Shown: positions 58,554 to 60,643 of the stretch, in pieces | How positions within the stretch are numbered: the stretch's first letter is position 1 | How the letters are laid out: each line of letters opens with the position of its first letter | Assembly (NCBI GenBank): GCA_031178045.1 | Contig: JAPSJT010000002.1 | Coordinates: forward strand, 1 to 60,643 | Direction of reading: 5' to 3' | Source: Agromyces sp. | Lineage (GTDB): Bacteria > Actinomycetota > Actinomycetes > Actinomycetales > Microbacteriaceae | DNA length: 60,643 bases | The notes under the pieces: generated by a model | The model's input: only the letters and a program-made list of their open reading frames with translations | Told to the model about the DNA's origin: nothing | Databases searched by the model: none | Translations under genes and position numbers: made by a program

Positions 58554-59171
58554 GTGCTCGAGCTCTTGACGGGAACCGGGCTCGCGCTCGCGGCCGGCCT
58601 GAACGCATGGATCCCCCTCGTCGTCGTGGGCGCACTCGACCGCTTCACGAGCGTCGTCGAATTGCCGCCCGCGTGGGCGTGGCTGTCCAACGAGTGGGTG
58701 CTGGGCATCCTCGTCGTGCTGCTCGTGATCGAGTTCGTGGCCGACAAGATCCCCGGCGTGGACACCGTGAACGACGTCGTGCAGACGGTGATACGCCCGA
58801 CCGCCGGCGGGCTCGCGTTCGGCTCCGGGGTGGACGCCACGACGGTCGCCGTCACCGACCCCGAGGCGTTCTTCTCGTCGCAGCAGTGGATCCCCATCGC
58901 CGTCGGCGTCGTCCTCGCACTCGGGGTGCACCTGGCGAAGGCCGCCGCACGACCGGTCGTGAACGCGGCCACCGCGGGTGTCGGTGCTCCCGTCGCGAGT
59001 GCGGTGGAGGATGCCGGCAGCTTCGCGCTCGCGTTCGCGGCGCTGCTCGCCCCTGTGCTCGTCGTCCTCGGCCTCGCCGTCGTGGTGATGCTCGTCGTCG
59101 TGCTCGTGCGTCGCCGTCGAGCGACGCGCGCCGCGCGACCGCGCGCCGCGTTCCGACCGCCCTCCACCTGA
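58554..59171 (+). CDS. DUF4126 membrane protein
   Basis: The 205-residue protein has about four hydrophobic helices (LLTGTGLALAAGLNAWIPLVVVGAL, VLGILVVLLVIEFVADKI, WIPIAVGVVLALGVHLA, ALLAPVLVVLGLAVVVMLVVVLV) and an Arg-rich cytoplasmic tail. The GLNAWIPLL-like start, the ADKIPGVDTVNDVV loop and a GG-containing middle match the DUF4126 family, of unknown function. GTG 58554 is chosen because GGGAGG lies five bases before it; GTG 58548 overlaps that site. It is divergent from coaE and convergent with rpsA. Confidence 0.88.
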   Translation: MLELLTGTGLALAAGLNAWIPLVVVGALDRFTSVVELPPAWAWLSNEWVLGILVVLLVIEFVADKIPGVDTVNDVVQTVIRPTAGGLAFGSGVDATTVAVTDPEAFFSSQQWIPIAVGVVLALGVHLAKAAARPVVNAATAGVGAPVASAVEDAGSFALAFAALLAPVLVVLGLAVVVMLVVVLVRRRRATRAARPRAAFRPPST

Positions 59172-59186
59172 GCCTCGTGGGAACGC

Positions 59187-59220
59187 CGGAAGGCCGGCCC
59201 CCGCGGGGACCGGCCTTCCG
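59187..59220. terminator. Bidirectional hairpin terminator
   Basis: CGGAAGGCCGG (59187-59197) pairs with CCGGCCTTCCG (59210-59220), and the loop can add CCCC/GGGG pairs. It lies between the convergent DUF4126 and rpsA genes, followed on the plus strand by a short T-containing stretch. Confidence 0.75.
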
Positions 59221-59237
59221 TCTGCTTTCGCGCCGAG

Positions 59238-60643
59238 CTAGTTGCTCGAGAGCTTCTCGCGAAGTGCCGCGAGCGATGCGTCGTCGGCGAGCGTGCCCGC
59301 CCCGGCGGTGTCGCTCGAGAACGACGCCGCACCCGCACCGAACGAGTCGTCGGCCGCAGCGGCAGCGTTCGCCTGGGCGACCTGCTTCTTGTGCGCCTCC
59401 CAACGAGCCTGGGCGGCAGCGTAGTCCTGCTCCCACTTCTCGCGCTGGGCCTCGAAGCCCTCGCGCCACTCGTTGGTCTCGGGGTCGAAGCCCTCGGGGT
59501 ACTTGTAGTTGCCCTGCTCGTCGTACTCGGTGAGCATGCCGTAGAGCGCCGGGTCGAACTCGGTGCCCTCGGGGTCGACGCCCTCGTTCGCCTGCTTCAG
59601 CGAGAGGGAGATGCGACGGCGCTCGAGGTCGATGTCGATGACCTTGACGAAGACCTCTTCGCCGACCGACACGACCTGCTCTGCGAGCTCGACGTGCTTG
59701 CCCGACAGCTCCGAGATGTGCACGAGGCCCTCGATGCCGTCAGCCACGCGAACGAACGCGCCGAACGGCACGAGCTTCGTGACCTTGCCCGGTGCGACCT
59801 GACCGATCGCGTGGGTGCGGGCGAAGACCTGCCAGGGGTCCTCCTGCGTCGCCTTGAGCGACAGGGAGACGCGCTCGCGGTCGAGCTCGACGGAGAGCAC
59901 CTCGACGGTGACCTCCTGGCCGACCTCGACGACCTCGCTGGCGTGCTCGATGTGCTTCCACGACAGCTCGGAGACGTGGACGAGACCGTCGACGCCGCCG
60001 AGGTCGACGAACGCACCGAAGTTGACGATCGACGAGATGACGCCCTTGCGGATCTGTCCCGGGTGGAGGTTCGCGAGGAACGTCGAGCGCGACTCGGACT
60101 GCGTCTGCTCGAGGAGCGCGCGGCGCGAGAGCACGACGTTGTTGCGGTTCTTGTCGAGCTCGAGGATCTTCGCCTCGATCTCCTGGCCGAGGTACGGCGT
60201 GAGGTCGCGCACTCGACGGAGCTCGATGAGCGACGCCGGGAGGAAGCCACGGAGGCCGATGTCGACGATCAGGCCGCCCTTGACGACCTCGATGACCGAG
60301 CCGGTCACGACGCCGTCGGCTTCCTTGATCTTCTCCACGTCGCCCCAAGCGCGCTCGTACTGCGCGCGCTTCTTCGACAGGATGAGGCGGCCTTCCTTGT
60401 CCTCCTTCTGGAGGACGAGCGCCTCGACGGTGTCGCCGACGCCGACGACCTCGCTGGGGTCGACATCGTGCTTGATGGAAAGCTCACGCGAGGGGATGAC
60501 GCCCTCGGTCTTGTATCCGACGTCGAGGAGGACCTCGTCGCGGTCGATCTTCACGACGGTGCCCTCGATGAGGTCGCCGTCGTTGAAGAACTTCAAAGTC
60601 TTCTCGACCGCGGCGAGGAAATCGTCAGCAGATCCGATGTCGT
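59238..60643 (-). CDS. rpsA: 30S ribosomal protein S1 (5' end outside the window)
   Basis: The visible 467 residues hold four S1 RNA-binding domains (for example GDLIEGTVVKIDRDEVLLDVGYKTEGVIPSREL, GQIRKGVISSIVNFGAFVDLGGVDGLVHVSELSW and GKVTKLVPFGAFVRVADGIEGLVHISEL), then a charged, Ala-rich tail. The frame is open to the window edge: the last bases encode IGSADDFLAAVEKTLKFFNDG, the known N-terminal context of actinobacterial S1. The true start is therefore beyond 60643, and the TTG at 60596 is an internal leucine. S1 binds mRNA at the 30S subunit. Confidence 0.97.
   Translation of the reverse strand, partial: DIGSADDFLAAVEKTLKFFNDGDLIEGTVVKIDRDEVLLDVGYKTEGVIPSRELSIKHDVDPSEVVGVGDTVEALVLQKEDKEGRLILSKKRAQYERAWGDVEKIKEADGVVTGSVIEVVKGGLIVDIGLRGFLPASLIELRRVRDLTPYLGQEIEAKILELDKNRNNVVLSRRALLEQTQSESRSTFLANLHPGQIRKGVISSIVNFGAFVDLGGVDGLVHVSELSWKHIEHASEVVEVGQEVTVEVLSVELDRERVSLSLKATQEDPWQVFARTHAIGQVAPGKVTKLVPFGAFVRVADGIEGLVHISELSGKHVELAEQVVSVGEEVFVKVIDIDLERRRISLSLKQANEGVDPEGTEFDPALYGMLTEYDEQGNYKYPEGFDPETNEWREGFEAQREKWEQDYAAAQARWEAHKKQVAQANAAAAADDSFGAGAASFSSDTAGAGTLADDASLAALREKLSSN

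Noticed and set aside
59238-60596. rpsA starting at the TTG at 60596
   Set aside because: Codons upstream to the window edge continue the known S1 N-terminal sequence, so TTG is an internal leucine and the gene is cut by the window.

Overview
This 60.6 kb window is a chromosomal segment from a high-GC actinomycete, most likely a member of the Microbacteriaceae. The assignment rests on RbpA, OpcA and WhiA, on a eukaryote-like IleS behind an actinobacterial T-box leader, on DUF4233 beside folC, and on the order rplU-rpmA-obg-proB-proA-nadD-rsfS. Most of the content is housekeeping. I see no phage, insertion sequence, CRISPR array or toxin-antitoxin locus. About 95 percent is coding, with many ATGA or GTGA start-stop overlaps that imply translational coupling.

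Layout. (1) 1-7041, minus strand: a ribosomal-protein/GTPase/proline/NAD run from the rplU promoter down to a tRNA-Ala(GGC). (2) 7077-10911: a small DUF4031 gene meeting the RNase E/G gene tail to tail, then a VKOR-family membrane protein. (3) 10975-17130, minus: ndk, DUF4233, folC, ileS with its T-box leader, and a small GntR regulator. (4) 17249-22437, plus: a four-gene oligopeptide/nickel-type ABC importer facing the GntR gene. (5) 22551-28759: valS, a GNAT acetyltransferase with a coupled 74-residue protein, a methyltransferase and an M3 peptidase. (6) 28826-32925, minus: a SUF iron-sulfur operon (sufB, sufD, Rieske ferredoxin, sufC, sufT-like). (7) 33175-35833: heme A synthase ctaA with a coupled hexapeptide-repeat protein, and protoheme IX farnesyltransferase ctaB converging on it; a decayed LuxR helix-turn-helix lies between them. 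(8) 36156-44272, plus: a pentose-phosphate operon tkt-tal-pgi-zwf-opcA-pgl. (9) 44368-50806, minus: rbpA, secG, tpiA-pgk-gap, sodA, whiA, rapZ. (10) 50843-58512, minus: uvrC, uvrA (with an SOS box), uvrB, coaE. (11) 58554-60643: a DUF4126 membrane protein and the 5'-truncated rpsA.

Functional picture. The window joins central carbon metabolism (lower glycolysis and the oxidative/non-oxidative pentose phosphate steps), heme A and Fe-S assembly for respiration, nucleotide excision repair, and translation. The more interesting signals are regulatory or small: the ultrashort-stem-I T-box on ileS, -10 hexamers placed 6-7 nt upstream of start codons (predicted leaderless mRNAs), 23-bp dyads at two promoters, an SOS box set well upstream of uvrA, a LuxR remnant in frame behind ctaB, a short ProB without a PUA domain, and a gamma-carbonic-anhydrase-like protein whose usual zinc histidines are replaced. 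I found no clear candidate for a wholly new multi-gene system; the uncharacterised ABC importer with its GntR regulator and the GNAT/74-residue pair are the closest.
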